64,000 bases of DNA. It comes from Colicola sp963591775. GTDB taxonomy: Bacteria > Bacteroidota > Bacteroidia > Bacteroidales > Paludibacteraceae. The first letter of the stretch is position 1; each line of letters begins with the position of its first letter. Shown in pieces: positions 7,957 through 16,255 of this stretch. The stretch spans positions 3,406 through 67,405 of the forward strand of contig CAVATM010000014.1 of NCBI GenBank assembly GCA_963591775.1, read 5' to 3'. Below the pieces are notes generated by a model. It was not told where the DNA came from. It made no database searches and saw nothing but the letters and a program-made list of their open reading frames with translations. Made by a program: the position numbers and the translations under genes.

Positions 7957-10728
7957 ATGAAAGTACGCAGTATATTTTTAACAGGGGTGCTGTTTGCATC
8001 ATACCTATTCAGTCCATCGCTATTTGCCCAAGCCAGCACCGAAGGTAAAGAGTTTTGGGTTGCATTGACTATCGGTCGAGGTCCGAGAGATGTAAGTGAT
8101 GGTTTTGAACCTTTTATTTGCGTATCATCCAAGACCCATAGTGGTACCGTAACCATTACAAATCCTGTCACCAGCTGGACAAAGACCTATACAATACCAA
8201 CTGGAACCGGTTGGTTAAAGATTACAGGAACAGCAGCTGGTAACGGCGCCAATGAGATTCCGTATGCGCAACTCTATCCGTTGACAACCACTGGCCAACA
8301 ACAAGCATCCGGACACACATACAATGTGGGACTGAAAGTGACTAGCACAGAGGTCGTATCGGTATTTGCTGCCTTGAGATATACCAATGCGTTCGATGCC
8401 AGCAATATCCTGCCTATCACAGCACTGCAATCGGAATACATCATACAAGATTACCCCCCCTACGCGAACGACGCACCGACTACATCTTTCTCTAACTTTT
8501 GTATCTTAGCAACAGAGGACAATACACAAGTAGAAATTACCCCGAGTGCTGGTACTTACGATCGCAAACCGGCAGGTCAAACTTACCAGATTACCCTACA
8601 AGAAGGAGAAGTGTATTATGTTGTCAGCGAGGAAGGAAGCGAAACTACAGCAAAAGCAAAATCTCTATCCGGCACACTGGTAAAGGCCAAAAACAATAAG
8701 AAAATTGCGGTTTTCAATGGTGATATTTGTACGCGAACGCCCAATACCGCTGCTGCTCGTGACATCCACTACGAGCAGGCTATGCCTACCGACTATTGGG
8801 GTACGGAATTTGTCATCACACGCTCCAAAGAGAAAGATGCGAACCGTTTCCGTATCACTGCGGTAGAAGATGGAACCCAAATCAACATCAACGGAACCTA
8901 TTTGGCGACCGTAAATGCCCGTGAAACCCTCGAGATGGAATTGGCCGTGGCTAATGATATGAAAAACTCGGATGATTTAGCCGCTAAATATAAATTCGTT
9001 GCCGATGCTGCTCTCATCACCACATCTTGTCCTTGTGCCATCTACAATTACGACACCGGCAACGGTTATACAAGTAGAGCCAGTTCCGAGTTTGTTAATA
9101 AGTCTGGCGACCCGTCTATGACTTGGGTGAGTCCGGTACAACAAAAAATCAACGATGTCACATTTGGCGTGATGAACACCGACAAAACCACTCGCCACTT
9201 TGTCAACATTGTTGCACAAACATCCGATGTCAGTTCCATCGAACTGAAAGAGATACGACAAGGACAATATAGCCAGAACTTATTGACCAGTAGCGACTTC
9301 GTTGCGCTTCAGGGCACAAAATACTCCTATGCACGCAAGGCTCTTTCCGTTAATACGTCGAACACATACAATCTATCCAGCAAACAAGGGGGATTTATTG
9401 CCACCATCTACGGAAACGGAGATGATGAATCCTACGCCTATTCTGCAGGCTCCTCCGCTGTCAAACGAGGCGTTGCGGTAAACGGCGAGAACTATACGGA
9501 GGACTATATCAGTAGCACCGTCTATTGTATCGGCACCCCCATAGAATTCGATGCACAAGTGGGAACGGATGTCATTGACAAAGTCGATTGGGATTTTGGC
9601 GATGGTGTATCGGTTACGGGTGGCACACCGCAAACCACCCACACCTACGATTCTCCGGGTTGGTACGATATCAAAGCCAATGTCTATGCCCACAAGGAGT
9701 GTCCCTACACCACCTATCCTGCCGAGGAGGTCTCTTTCTCATTCCGTGTTCGCCGCCCCGATACCACTCGTGTGGTCGTTCGTGGCGATTGCAAGCCGTG
9801 GGACTACACCGGCAAACTGCAAGAGATTGACTCCGTGCAGCCGAACGACTGTGCTACCGACAATTTTGAGATTCAAACCATTGTCTATGGCAAAGACACT
9901 CGCGACACCACCGACCACGGTGAGGTCATTGCGCACGATAGTATTCTGATTAAAGAAACGGGCAAGTGGATTACCTATGATTTTGCGCCGGGCGGCAAAG
10001 GAATACTGGAAGACAGCATCGTTTCCACCAACGCCGAGGGGTGCCGACACACTCATGTCTATATCTACGATTTGACTATTCTCACCTGCCTCGATATGGA
10101 ACTCCCGAACGCAACAGAACCTGTCTGCGCTGACCCAGAAGCCGACGACACCGAACTCTATTCCATTCCTTTTGCTTACAAGAAAGGGCAGATAGAGCGT
10201 GCCACCCTCTTGCTCAATGGCAAACGCATTTCGGCAGAAGCCGACCTTACGGCAAAAACCATCTCCGTTCCGCTCAACCAGATTGAGCCGGGCGATTGGA
10301 ATGCGACGGTCGAATTATGGGATTCTATTTGCAACGACACCCTGCTGTTCCCCTACCATTTCGTGGCGCACTATCCAAGTTATATCTTCAAGCAGAAGTT
10401 CGACAATGTATTGGCAGTTTACACCACCGCATTCAACGGAGGCTACACCTTCACAGGCTACCAGTGGTATAAGGACGGCGAGCCTATCGAGGGAGCTACT
10501 TCGTCTATTTACCATACCACCGACCCGTTCCCTGCAGGCTCCAGCTACTATGTGTTGCTCACCCGTGCGGACGGATTGGTTCTGCCCTCGTGCGAGCAAA
10601 CCATCGCCGATTCCGCCGACGCCAATACACAATCGGCACCTAAGGCAGAGAAAGTTGTCTATAATCAGCAGCTCTATATCAAACTAAACGGCACGCTATT
10701 TGATGTATTTGGCAATCGAGTCGAATAA
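7957..10728 (+). CDS. large surface protein, IgGFc-binding-like N-terminal region plus PKD domain (paralogue)
   Basis: 923 residues, signal peptide to about residue 25 (SLFAQA), mature start STEGKEFWVAL. It shares with the 2981-5689 protein the same blocks in the same order: FDASNILP, CILATEDNTQVEI, KAKNNKKIAVFNG, EQAMPTDYWG, TTSCPCAIYNY and a PKD motif WDFGDG. The C-terminal Ig-like part carries FTGYQWYKDG and ends in KVVYNQQLYIKLNG followed by LFDVFGNRVE, a tail like that of the secreted endonuclease at 540-2288. Likely exported through the type IX or a related route and displayed at the surface. Function unknown beyond probable adhesion. Confidence 0.7.
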   Translation: MKVRSIFLTGVLFASYLFSPSLFAQASTEGKEFWVALTIGRGPRDVSDGFEPFICVSSKTHSGTVTITNPVTSWTKTYTIPTGTGWLKITGTAAGNGANEIPYAQLYPLTTTGQQQASGHTYNVGLKVTSTEVVSVFAALRYTNAFDASNILPITALQSEYIIQDYPPYANDAPTTSFSNFCILATEDNTQVEITPSAGTYDRKPAGQTYQITLQEGEVYYVVSEEGSETTAKAKSLSGTLVKAKNNKKIAVFNGDICTRTPNTAAARDIHYEQAMPTDYWGTEFVITRSKEKDANRFRITAVEDGTQININGTYLATVNARETLEMELAVANDMKNSDDLAAKYKFVADAALITTSCPCAIYNYDTGNGYTSRASSEFVNKSGDPSMTWVSPVQQKINDVTFGVMNTDKTTRHFVNIVAQTSDVSSIELKEIRQGQYSQNLLTSSDFVALQGTKYSYARKALSVNTSNTYNLSSKQGGFIATIYGNGDDESYAYSAGSSAVKRGVAVNGENYTEDYISSTVYCIGTPIEFDAQVGTDVIDKVDWDFGDGVSVTGGTPQTTHTYDSPGWYDIKANVYAHKECPYTTYPAEEVSFSFRVRRPDTTRVVVRGDCKPWDYTGKLQEIDSVQPNDCATDNFEIQTIVYGKDTRDTTDHGEVIAHDSILIKETGKWITYDFAPGGKGILEDSIVSTNAEGCRHTHVYIYDLTILTCLDMELPNATEPVCADPEADDTELYSIPFAYKKGQIERATLLLNGKRISAEADLTAKTISVPLNQIEPGDWNATVELWDSICNDTLLFPYHFVAHYPSYIFKQKFDNVLAVYTTAFNGGYTFTGYQWYKDGEPIEGATSSIYHTTDPFPAGSSYYVLLTRADGLVLPSCEQTIADSADANTQSAPKAEKVVYNQQLYIKLNGTLFDVFGNRVE

Positions 10729-10798
10729 ACGGCCACACAACAAGACCTATCGTGTGCGTTTTACTTCGGCTAATACCAAATAATTTGCACCTACCAGT

Positions 10799-11545
10799 AT
10801 GAAGTTTCTCCGACAGAATGGGCTCTTTTTTACCCTTTGCCTGCTGCTCATTGTTGCATTGAGTGTTGCACTTGGCTACATTCCCAAACCTGAATTGCAC
10901 TTGCTTTTGTGCGACCGCCACACCGCAGTACGGGATGTTTTCTATAAGTATTACACCCAAGTGGGCGAATGGTTCCCGTATGTCGTGTGTGTGGCGCTTC
11001 TGTTCTACAAGGCGGGTTGGGCGGTTTTCACTACGGCCGGCACACTGCTGTCAGGTTTGGTAACGCAAATTATCAAGCGTATTGTCAATGCTCCCCGCCC
11101 TGTTACCTATTTTGCGGACAACTATCCGGATGTAGTTCTCCCGTTGGTCAATGGTGTCCATGTCAGCCACCACCACTCTTTCCCATCGGGGCATACCACT
11201 ACCTTCTTTGCCTTGTTCTTTGCTCTGTGTATCATTGGCACGAGTTATATCGCCTATCGCTATGCCCACAAGTCAGCTACGCAGAATAGCAGCAACACAC
11301 CACACAACCACAGCAACACACAATCAGTTCTATGCAGTACTGCATGGCAGATTCTGTGCTTTGTGTTAGCCACCTTGGGAGCGTATTCCCGTATCTATTT
11401 GTCGCAGCATTTTGCAGCAGACATCCTTGCCGGTATGTGCGTGGGTATTCTTATCACCACCCTACTCTATGCTTGCTTGCACCGCTGCATGTCCCAGAAG
11501 TGGTGGAATTGGAATCTACTCTCCCTTCACCGTCACAAAGGATAG
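10799..11545 (+). CDS. PAP2-family membrane phosphatase
   Basis: 248 residues with about six membrane segments. All three parts of the PAP2 active site are present: KRIVNAPRP (K-x6-RP), SFPSGHTTTFF (PSGH) and SRIYLSQHFAADI (SR-x5-H-x3-D). The family removes phosphate from lipids such as undecaprenyl pyrophosphate or phosphatidic acid, or from lipid A, at the outer face of the inner membrane. The exact substrate cannot be read from the sequence. It follows the PKD protein by 70 bases. Confidence 0.85.
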   Translation: MKFLRQNGLFFTLCLLLIVALSVALGYIPKPELHLLLCDRHTAVRDVFYKYYTQVGEWFPYVVCVALLFYKAGWAVFTTAGTLLSGLVTQIIKRIVNAPRPVTYFADNYPDVVLPLVNGVHVSHHHSFPSGHTTTFFALFFALCIIGTSYIAYRYAHKSATQNSSNTPHNHSNTQSVLCSTAWQILCFVLATLGAYSRIYLSQHFAADILAGMCVGILITTLLYACLHRCMSQKWWNWNLLSLHRHKG

Positions 11546-11580
11546 TCTAAAAGGCAGGACACCGCCATTTTTCGCAGTGG

Positions 11581-11730
11581 CTGACACGAATTTCTATTTG
11601 TGTCAGTGGTTACATAATAATCAAGAGGGGTATCCGCTTTCTTGTAGAAAGCGTCAAAAGACTAATAGGCGACTGCAGAGCAGTCCCGACAAGTCGGACA
11701 GATACAATAAACCCACGCTATTTGCGTGGG
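11581..11730. repeat. cluster of five perfect hairpins
   Basis: Five perfect inverted repeats lie side by side: CTGACAC/GTGTCAG (11581-11606), GCTTTCT/AGAAAGC (11636-11652), GACTGC/GCAGTC (11671-11685), CCGAC/GTCGG (11686-11697) and CCCACGC/GCGTGGG (11712-11730). The last one, read on the minus strand, is followed by GGGTTTATT and is a reasonable terminator for the small gene at 11743-11853. The others sit between the convergent ends of the PAP2 gene and that small gene. The rest of 11546-11742 contains no gene. Confidence 0.6.
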
Positions 11731-11742
11731 CTTATCGTGTAG

Positions 11743-11853
11743 TTAGTGTTTGTTACCTAATTTCCGAAGAATACGAATAATCAAATACCACAAATAAACA
11801 GACAAAGGCAATGCTAATAAAAGCATTAAACACATAATTAATGTACTATTCAT
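11743..11853 (-). CDS. small single-pass membrane protein (36 aa)
   Basis: An ATG-to-TAA frame of 36 codons encodes a protein beginning MNSTLIMCLMLLLALPL and ending RILRKLGNKH: one long hydrophobic helix followed by a positively charged tail, as in many bacterial small membrane proteins (positive-inside would place the C terminus in the cytoplasm). Two overlapping TAATTTTG boxes lie just upstream (11865-11880) and a hairpin followed by T-rich sequence lies just downstream (11712-11730). A promoter, a frame and a terminator in 170 bases argue that it is real. No function can be assigned. The ORF is too short for routine gene calling. Confidence 0.5.
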   Translation of the reverse strand: MNSTLIMCLMLLLALPLSVYLWYLIIRILRKLGNKH

Positions 11854-11864
11854 ATTTTTTGGTG

Positions 11865-11880
11865 CAAAATTACAAAATTA
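11865..11880 (-). promoter_or_regulatory. tandem -7 boxes (TAATTTTG twice) for the small membrane protein
   Basis: On the minus strand TAATTTTG occurs twice in a row (11880-11873 and 11872-11865). Both fit TAnnTTTG. The upstream copy would give a leader of about a dozen bases before the ATG at 11853; the downstream copy would give almost no leader. Confidence 0.5.
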
Positions 11881-12018
11881 TTTTGATAATCCAACAATTT
11901 TTCCAGCAGGAAGCATATTTTTGAGTACAAAAGACCACATATTCAATACACGAGCAGCAGGATTCAGATATCCAGTATCTTGTGCGTTGGCCAGATTTAG
12001 AAAGCCCCACGAAATAGG

Positions 12019-12651
12019 TTAGCCTATCTTGTGCAGGATTGTCAGCCCGTCACGCAACGGCAGTATCACCTGTTCCCAACGAGCATCAGCAGCCACCTTG
12101 TCATTAAACGCACGCAGGCCTAAGGTCTGTTTATCTTTGTCGTACGCAGGGTCTATAATGTGTCCGTCCCACAGGGTGTTGTCGGCAAGCACCCATCCCC
12201 CCATCGGCACAATGGGATATACAGCATCGATATAGTTACAATATTCCCGCTTATCTGCATCGATAAATACCAAGTCGAAAGTATCAGGGCTGAGCGTAGG
12301 CACTATCTCTTTTGCGTCACCTATACGCAACTCTATCTTGCTGCTCAACACCGATAGCGACAAGTTGTGCCGAATCGTATCCTCCAATTCATCATTGTGT
12401 TCGATGGTGAGCAACCGACCTTTTTCTCCAAGTCCTTCCGCCAAGCAAAGTGCCGAGTACCCCGTAAAGGTACCCAGTTCCAGTATATTCTGCGGTCTTA
12501 TCATCTGACTTAACATCGACAGCACCCGCCCTTGTACCTGCCCCGAGAGCATGTGTGGATTGAGTACATTCAGGTTCGTATCGTGCGTAATAAATCGCAA
12601 CGCCTCATTTTCCGGCGTTGTGTGCTTCTCTATGTAATCGTTGAGTGTCAT
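12019..12651 (-). CDS. class I SAM-dependent O-methyltransferase
   Basis: 210 residues, the usual length of the caffeoyl-CoA-type (methyltransf_3) O-methyltransferases. The SAM-binding motif I is ILELGTFTGYSALCLAEGL, the acidic motif is LLTIEHNDE, and the metal/catalytic block is DLVFIDADKREYCNY followed by GGWVLADNTLW with the conserved D and N ligands. It transfers a methyl group from SAM to a hydroxyl group of an unknown small molecule. The promoter TACTTTTG lies 30 bases upstream, back to back with the promoter of the Lrp-type regulator, so the two may be co-regulated. Confidence 0.85.
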   Translation of the reverse strand: MTLNDYIEKHTTPENEALRFITHDTNLNVLNPHMLSGQVQGRVLSMLSQMIRPQNILELGTFTGYSALCLAEGLGEKGRLLTIEHNDELEDTIRHNLSLSVLSSKIELRIGDAKEIVPTLSPDTFDLVFIDADKREYCNYIDAVYPIVPMGGWVLADNTLWDGHIIDPAYDKDKQTLGLRAFNDKVAADARWEQVILPLRDGLTILHKIG

Positions 12652-12680
12652 ATTGATACATTTAGTTGCTAAATTTTATG

Positions 12681-12688
12681 CAAAAGTA
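12681..12688 (-). promoter_or_regulatory. -7 box (TACTTTTG) for the O-methyltransferase gene
   Basis: Minus-strand TACTTTTG, exact TAnnTTTG match, 29 bases before the methyltransferase ATG at 12651. Confidence 0.6.
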
Positions 12689-12720
12689 CACTTTTACTTG
12701 CATATCTCCAAGAAAAGCGG

Positions 12721-12787
12721 TAATTTTGCAATCCAAAAAGAAAGAACTGCCGCATTTTGTGCCAATAGGTGCAGTACAAATGTGGCA
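12721..12787 (+). promoter_or_regulatory. promoter (TAATTTTG) and leader hairpin of the Lrp-type regulator gene
   Basis: TAATTTTG at 12721-12728 fits the -7 consensus and gives a leader of about 125 bases before the ATG at 12860. The leader can form TGCCGCATTT (12748-12757) with AAATGTGGCA (12778-12787), ten pairs with one G-U. The long structured leader leaves room for post-transcriptional control. The promoter is divergent from the one at 12681-12688. Confidence 0.55.
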
Positions 12788-12859
12788 TTTCCGCTGGGCG
12801 TAGCGTCCTGCAGCACAACAAGAAAGCGCAAATTACAAACAAGAAATACAATAAAAACA

Positions 12860-13327
12860 ATGGAAAAAATTGACGAATTAGACCGTAAGATTCTCGCTAT
12901 CATTACCCGCAATGCTCGTATTCCCTTCAAGGAGGTAGCAGATATGTGTGGCGTGAGCCGTGCGGCAATCCATCAGCGTGTGCAGAAGATGTTTGACAAT
13001 GGTGTCATCGTCGGCTCAGGCTATCAGGTAAATCCTAAGATGTTGGGCTATCAGCTTTGCGTATATGTGGGTATTATCCTCACCAAGGCATCTATGTATA
13101 AGGAAGTCAGCACCGCCCTGGAGAACATCCCCGAAGTTGTAGAATCCCAATTCACCCTGGGTACCTATTCGATGCTCATCAAGTTGTACGCCAAGGACGA
13201 CCAACACTTAATGGAGTTGTTGAATGCTAAGATTCAGGAGATTCCGGGTGTAGCCAACACCGAAACGCTCACCGCCCTCGACCAGCGCATCAACCGTGGC
13301 CTCCCTATCGAGCAACTTAAGAAATAA
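12860..13327 (+). CDS. Lrp/AsnC-family transcriptional regulator
   Basis: 155 residues from the ATG at 12860; the open frame runs further upstream but crosses the promoter, so the longer version is rejected. The N-terminal helix-turn-helix reads ELDRKILAIITRNARIPFKEVADMC and then GVSRAAIHQRVQKMFDNGVI, a classic AsnC HTH. The C-terminal half is the RAM ligand-binding and oligomerisation domain (VYVGIILTKASMYKEV, FTLGTYSMLIKLYAKD). These proteins sense amino acids and regulate metabolism genes. The divergent O-methyltransferase is a candidate target. Confidence 0.9.
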   Translation: MEKIDELDRKILAIITRNARIPFKEVADMCGVSRAAIHQRVQKMFDNGVIVGSGYQVNPKMLGYQLCVYVGIILTKASMYKEVSTALENIPEVVESQFTLGTYSMLIKLYAKDDQHLMELLNAKIQEIPGVANTETLTALDQRINRGLPIEQLKK

Positions 13328-13354
13328 TAACACTTCTATCGGCTTTGAATCGAG

Positions 13355-13380
13355 TCATTCCCGAACCATTGCCGAAGGTA
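13355..13380. repeat. dispersed repeat family A copy
   Basis: CATTCCCGAACCATTGCCGA at 13356-13375, then AGGTA: a full family A motif between the Lrp gene and trpS, close in sequence to the copy at 2852-2876. Confidence 0.55.
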
Positions 13381-13431
13381 GAACATAGATAACCGCACTA
13401 TACGCATTAATTTTATATAAATCCGAGTTAT

Positions 13432-14421
13432 ATGGAAAGAGTAATCAGTGGAATTCGCCCTACAGGAAACCTACATTTGGGTAACTATTTCGGCGCAGTA
13501 AAGAGTTTCGTACAAATGCAGCACGAGTATGATTGTATGTTCTTTATTGCCGATTGGCATTCGCTGACTACTCATCCGACCCCCGAGAATATCCGTCGTT
13601 CGGTCAAGACCATTCTTTCCGAGTATTTGGCGTGCGGTATCGACCCCGAGAAAGCCCCGCTTTATGCCCAAAGCGATGTCAAGCAAGTGCTGGAGTTGTA
13701 CCTCTACTTCAATATGAATACCTATCTCGGTGAGTTGGAGCGTGTTACGAGTTTCAAGGAGAAAGTGCGCCAGAATCCAAACAATGTCAATGCGGGCTTG
13801 TTGACCTATCCGACGCTTATGGCTGCCGACATCCTAATGCACAAGGCAGACAAAGTACCCGTGGGCAAAGACCAGGAGCAGAACATGGAGATGGCGCGTA
13901 TCTGTGCCCGCCGCTTCAACCGCATTTATGGCGTAGAGTACTTTAAGGAGCCGCAGTCGTTCTATTTCAATCAGAAAGCCGTCAAGGTACCTGGTCTGAA
14001 CGGAACAGGCAAGATGGGAAAATCGGAGGGCAATGCACTCTATCTCTGCGACGACGAGAAGACGATTAAGACCAAGGTAATGCGAGCAGTTACCGACGCA
14101 GGACCGAACCAACTCAATCAGGAGAAGCCAGAAGTGATACAGAACCTCTTCACGCTCATGGAGTTGGTGTCGGACAAGCAGACCTACGATTACTTCAACG
14201 ATCAATACAACAACATGACTATCCGCTATGGCGATATGAAGAAGCAGTTGGCGGCAGACATCAACGCTTTCTGTGCGCCGATACGCGAGAAGATACTGGC
14301 GTACCAGAGCGACGATGCCTACCTCGACAAAGTGTTGCGTGACGGCGCAGAGCGTGCCCGTGCGCGTGCCGAGCAAACCATAGAGGAAGTACGAGAGATT
14401 ATCGGATTTCGTAAGATATAA
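13432..14421 (+). CDS. trpS: tryptophanyl-tRNA synthetase
   Basis: 329 residues, the normal size for bacterial TrpS. Class I signatures are present: the HIGH equivalent HLGN (residues 15-18, in GIRPTGNLHLGNYFGA) and the KMSKS equivalent KMGKSEGN (194-201). Tryptophan-pocket and dimer motifs are also typical (MAADILMHKADKVPVGKDQEQN). It charges tRNA-Trp in the cytoplasm. Its stop codon is directly followed by the ATG of the next gene (TAAATG), so it heads a three-gene transcription unit with two envelope genes. Confidence 0.95.
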   Translation: MERVISGIRPTGNLHLGNYFGAVKSFVQMQHEYDCMFFIADWHSLTTHPTPENIRRSVKTILSEYLACGIDPEKAPLYAQSDVKQVLELYLYFNMNTYLGELERVTSFKEKVRQNPNNVNAGLLTYPTLMAADILMHKADKVPVGKDQEQNMEMARICARRFNRIYGVEYFKEPQSFYFNQKAVKVPGLNGTGKMGKSEGNALYLCDDEKTIKTKVMRAVTDAGPNQLNQEKPEVIQNLFTLMELVSDKQTYDYFNDQYNNMTIRYGDMKKQLAADINAFCAPIREKILAYQSDDAYLDKVLRDGAERARARAEQTIEEVREIIGFRKI

Positions 14422-14739
14422 ATGACCAACCCCGTGTATAAGCGTCTGTTCATAGTAGTTTTGTTCCTATCGGTATGCATTGGTGTATCGGTACAGGCAG
14501 ACGACTATCTCGATGATGTGTACTATTGGGATGCTATAGGAACTTCGTCGGCCGACTATACAACTGATAACCAAGCCCATACAGAACAAGAATATGAAGA
14601 AACGCCCGAGCTCCTACTTTATACTTATCAAACCGATGCGTACAACCCGGGCAATTTTACTCATGCAGTAGTTACTTTCGTGGAAGATACTACACTCAAC
14701 CAAGCCACGCAAGTGCGTGCCATTATTCACCGCTATTAA
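14422..14739 (+). CDS. small exported protein of unknown function
   Basis: 105 residues with a signal peptide (about 1-27, ending VSVQA). The mature part is acidic and rich in Tyr, Asp and Thr (DDYLDDVYYWDA), a composition seen in short Bacteroidota periplasmic or surface proteins. No domain recognised. It abuts trpS upstream and the FadL-like gene downstream with no intergenic base on either side, which suggests that it works with the outer-membrane protein. Confidence 0.65.
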   Translation: MTNPVYKRLFIVVLFLSVCIGVSVQADDYLDDVYYWDAIGTSSADYTTDNQAHTEQEYEETPELLLYTYQTDAYNPGNFTHAVVTFVEDTTLNQATQVRAIIHRY

Positions 14740-16173
14740 ATGAAAAAACGTCTTGCCATAGTATGTCTGTCGTTGCTCACCTCGGTGAGCAGTACGCTTG
14801 CGCAAGATACACAGCGCTTGGGCGAACAATCGCTTACGGGGACGGCACGCTATGTAGGTATGGGCGGTGCTATGACGGCTGTAGGTGGTGACCCGTCGGC
14901 AGTGAAAGACAACCCCGCAGGCTTGGGCATATATCGACGCATGGAGATAATGCTTACTCTTGACGGTCAATACGACCGCACACGCCAAGTAGGTACAGAT
15001 GAGTGGGACAACAAACCGAGTGTTACCGTCCCGCAGTTATCGTGGGTTTTCTCGGTGGGCGACCCCACACGAACAAGCGGTATGGTATTGAACAACTTTA
15101 TGTTCTCATACCAGCGTTTGCACACCTACCGCCGCTCAATGACAGCGAGCAGTACGGGACAAGAAAGATCTCTAACGGATGTAATTTGCACCAAGACAGA
15201 CGGCTTAGCCGCCACTGCCCTGCAACCCGATTACCGTTGGGAGGATAGCAATGTCGGTTGGCTCAGCCTATTGGGATACGATACATACCTTATAAACCCG
15301 AAGGAAGACCGAAGCAAGGAGTGGGTATCCTGCTTGGAGCAGGGTGAAACGGTGAATAACTTATTGTCCATCGACGAGTCTGGCTATAGCAATCAATACG
15401 CCATCGACTGGGCAATGAACATCTCCAACCGTTGGTATGTAGGCGCAGGTGTCCACTTGCAGTCATTGCAACTCAGTCGTTCCTACACTTACCGTGAAAC
15501 ATTCGCTAAAGGCGGGTTCTTGGTCAATCACGGCGATGTGCTCTTCTCTGGACTGGGAGCAAATGCTACTATCGGAGTACTGTGCCACCCGATACGCGAT
15601 TTGCGTATCGGTGCATCGTTCCAGACGCCGAGTCTATCATCAGTGACAGTGAGCAACTCGGGGACGATGCGCAGTGGTGTGCGCGACTCGCTTTATAGCA
15701 GCACTACGCCCACCAACACCACATCGGGTGTGTGTATCCATATCCCCTTACGCACGAGTATCGGCTTGGCGTGGCAGTGGGGACAATATGGACTGCTCTC
15801 TGCACAGTACGACTATGCGCACAGTAGCGATATGGACGATATCCACTCTTTGCGATTAGGTGTAGAGGTCGTGCCTATGAGCCGCCTATATATCAATGCG
15901 GGCTATGTCTATCAGTCGACATTCAAGAAACAGAGGATCATGGCAATAGGGGAGACCTCGGTACGAACGGATACCGACTTTCAGAACCTCCTGCGTACGC
16001 AATATATCAGTCTGGGGATTGGTTATCGCGGGCGTTCGCTCATGGCGCAAGTCGCTTACCAGTTTGCCATGCAGCGTATCGACTGGTACGCCCACGAAGC
16101 AACCACTGCCTACGACATGCATACCCAAACCCACCGTCTAGTCCTTACCCTAGGCTGGCACACTCGTAATTAA
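14740..16173 (+). CDS. FadL/TodX-like outer-membrane beta-barrel protein
   Basis: 477 residues, signal peptide 1-21 (SSTLAQ). The N-terminal motif TARYVGMGGAMTAVGGDPSA followed by VKDNPAGLGIYRR is the hallmark of Bacteroidota OMPP1/FadL-like proteins related to PorV. The rest shows alternating strands (GWLSLLGYDTYLI, LRIGASFQTPSLSSV, INAGYVYQSTF, YISLGIGYRG) ending in a strand with a terminal aromatic-rich pattern (LTLGWHTRN). Expected to form an outer-membrane barrel for hydrophobic compounds or to assist type IX secretion. Third gene of the trpS unit. Confidence 0.8.
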   Translation: MKKRLAIVCLSLLTSVSSTLAQDTQRLGEQSLTGTARYVGMGGAMTAVGGDPSAVKDNPAGLGIYRRMEIMLTLDGQYDRTRQVGTDEWDNKPSVTVPQLSWVFSVGDPTRTSGMVLNNFMFSYQRLHTYRRSMTASSTGQERSLTDVICTKTDGLAATALQPDYRWEDSNVGWLSLLGYDTYLINPKEDRSKEWVSCLEQGETVNNLLSIDESGYSNQYAIDWAMNISNRWYVGAGVHLQSLQLSRSYTYRETFAKGGFLVNHGDVLFSGLGANATIGVLCHPIRDLRIGASFQTPSLSSVTVSNSGTMRSGVRDSLYSSTTPTNTTSGVCIHIPLRTSIGLAWQWGQYGLLSAQYDYAHSSDMDDIHSLRLGVEVVPMSRLYINAGYVYQSTFKKQRIMAIGETSVRTDTDFQNLLRTQYISLGIGYRGRSLMAQVAYQFAMQRIDWYAHEATTAYDMHTQTHRLVLTLGWHTRN

Positions 16174-16255
16174 TTAACAAATTAGAACTAGAACGCATAA
16201 CTAGTTATTTCGATAATCAAATACCTAGCAATTAAAGATTACACATTAACATATC

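Noticed and set aside
11881..12018. Minus-strand frame of about 45 codons continuing after the O-methyltransferase stop (FLNLANAQDTGYLNPAARV...)
   Set aside because: Protein-like in look but without a start codon or promoter; could be a decayed gene end, not supportable as a gene.
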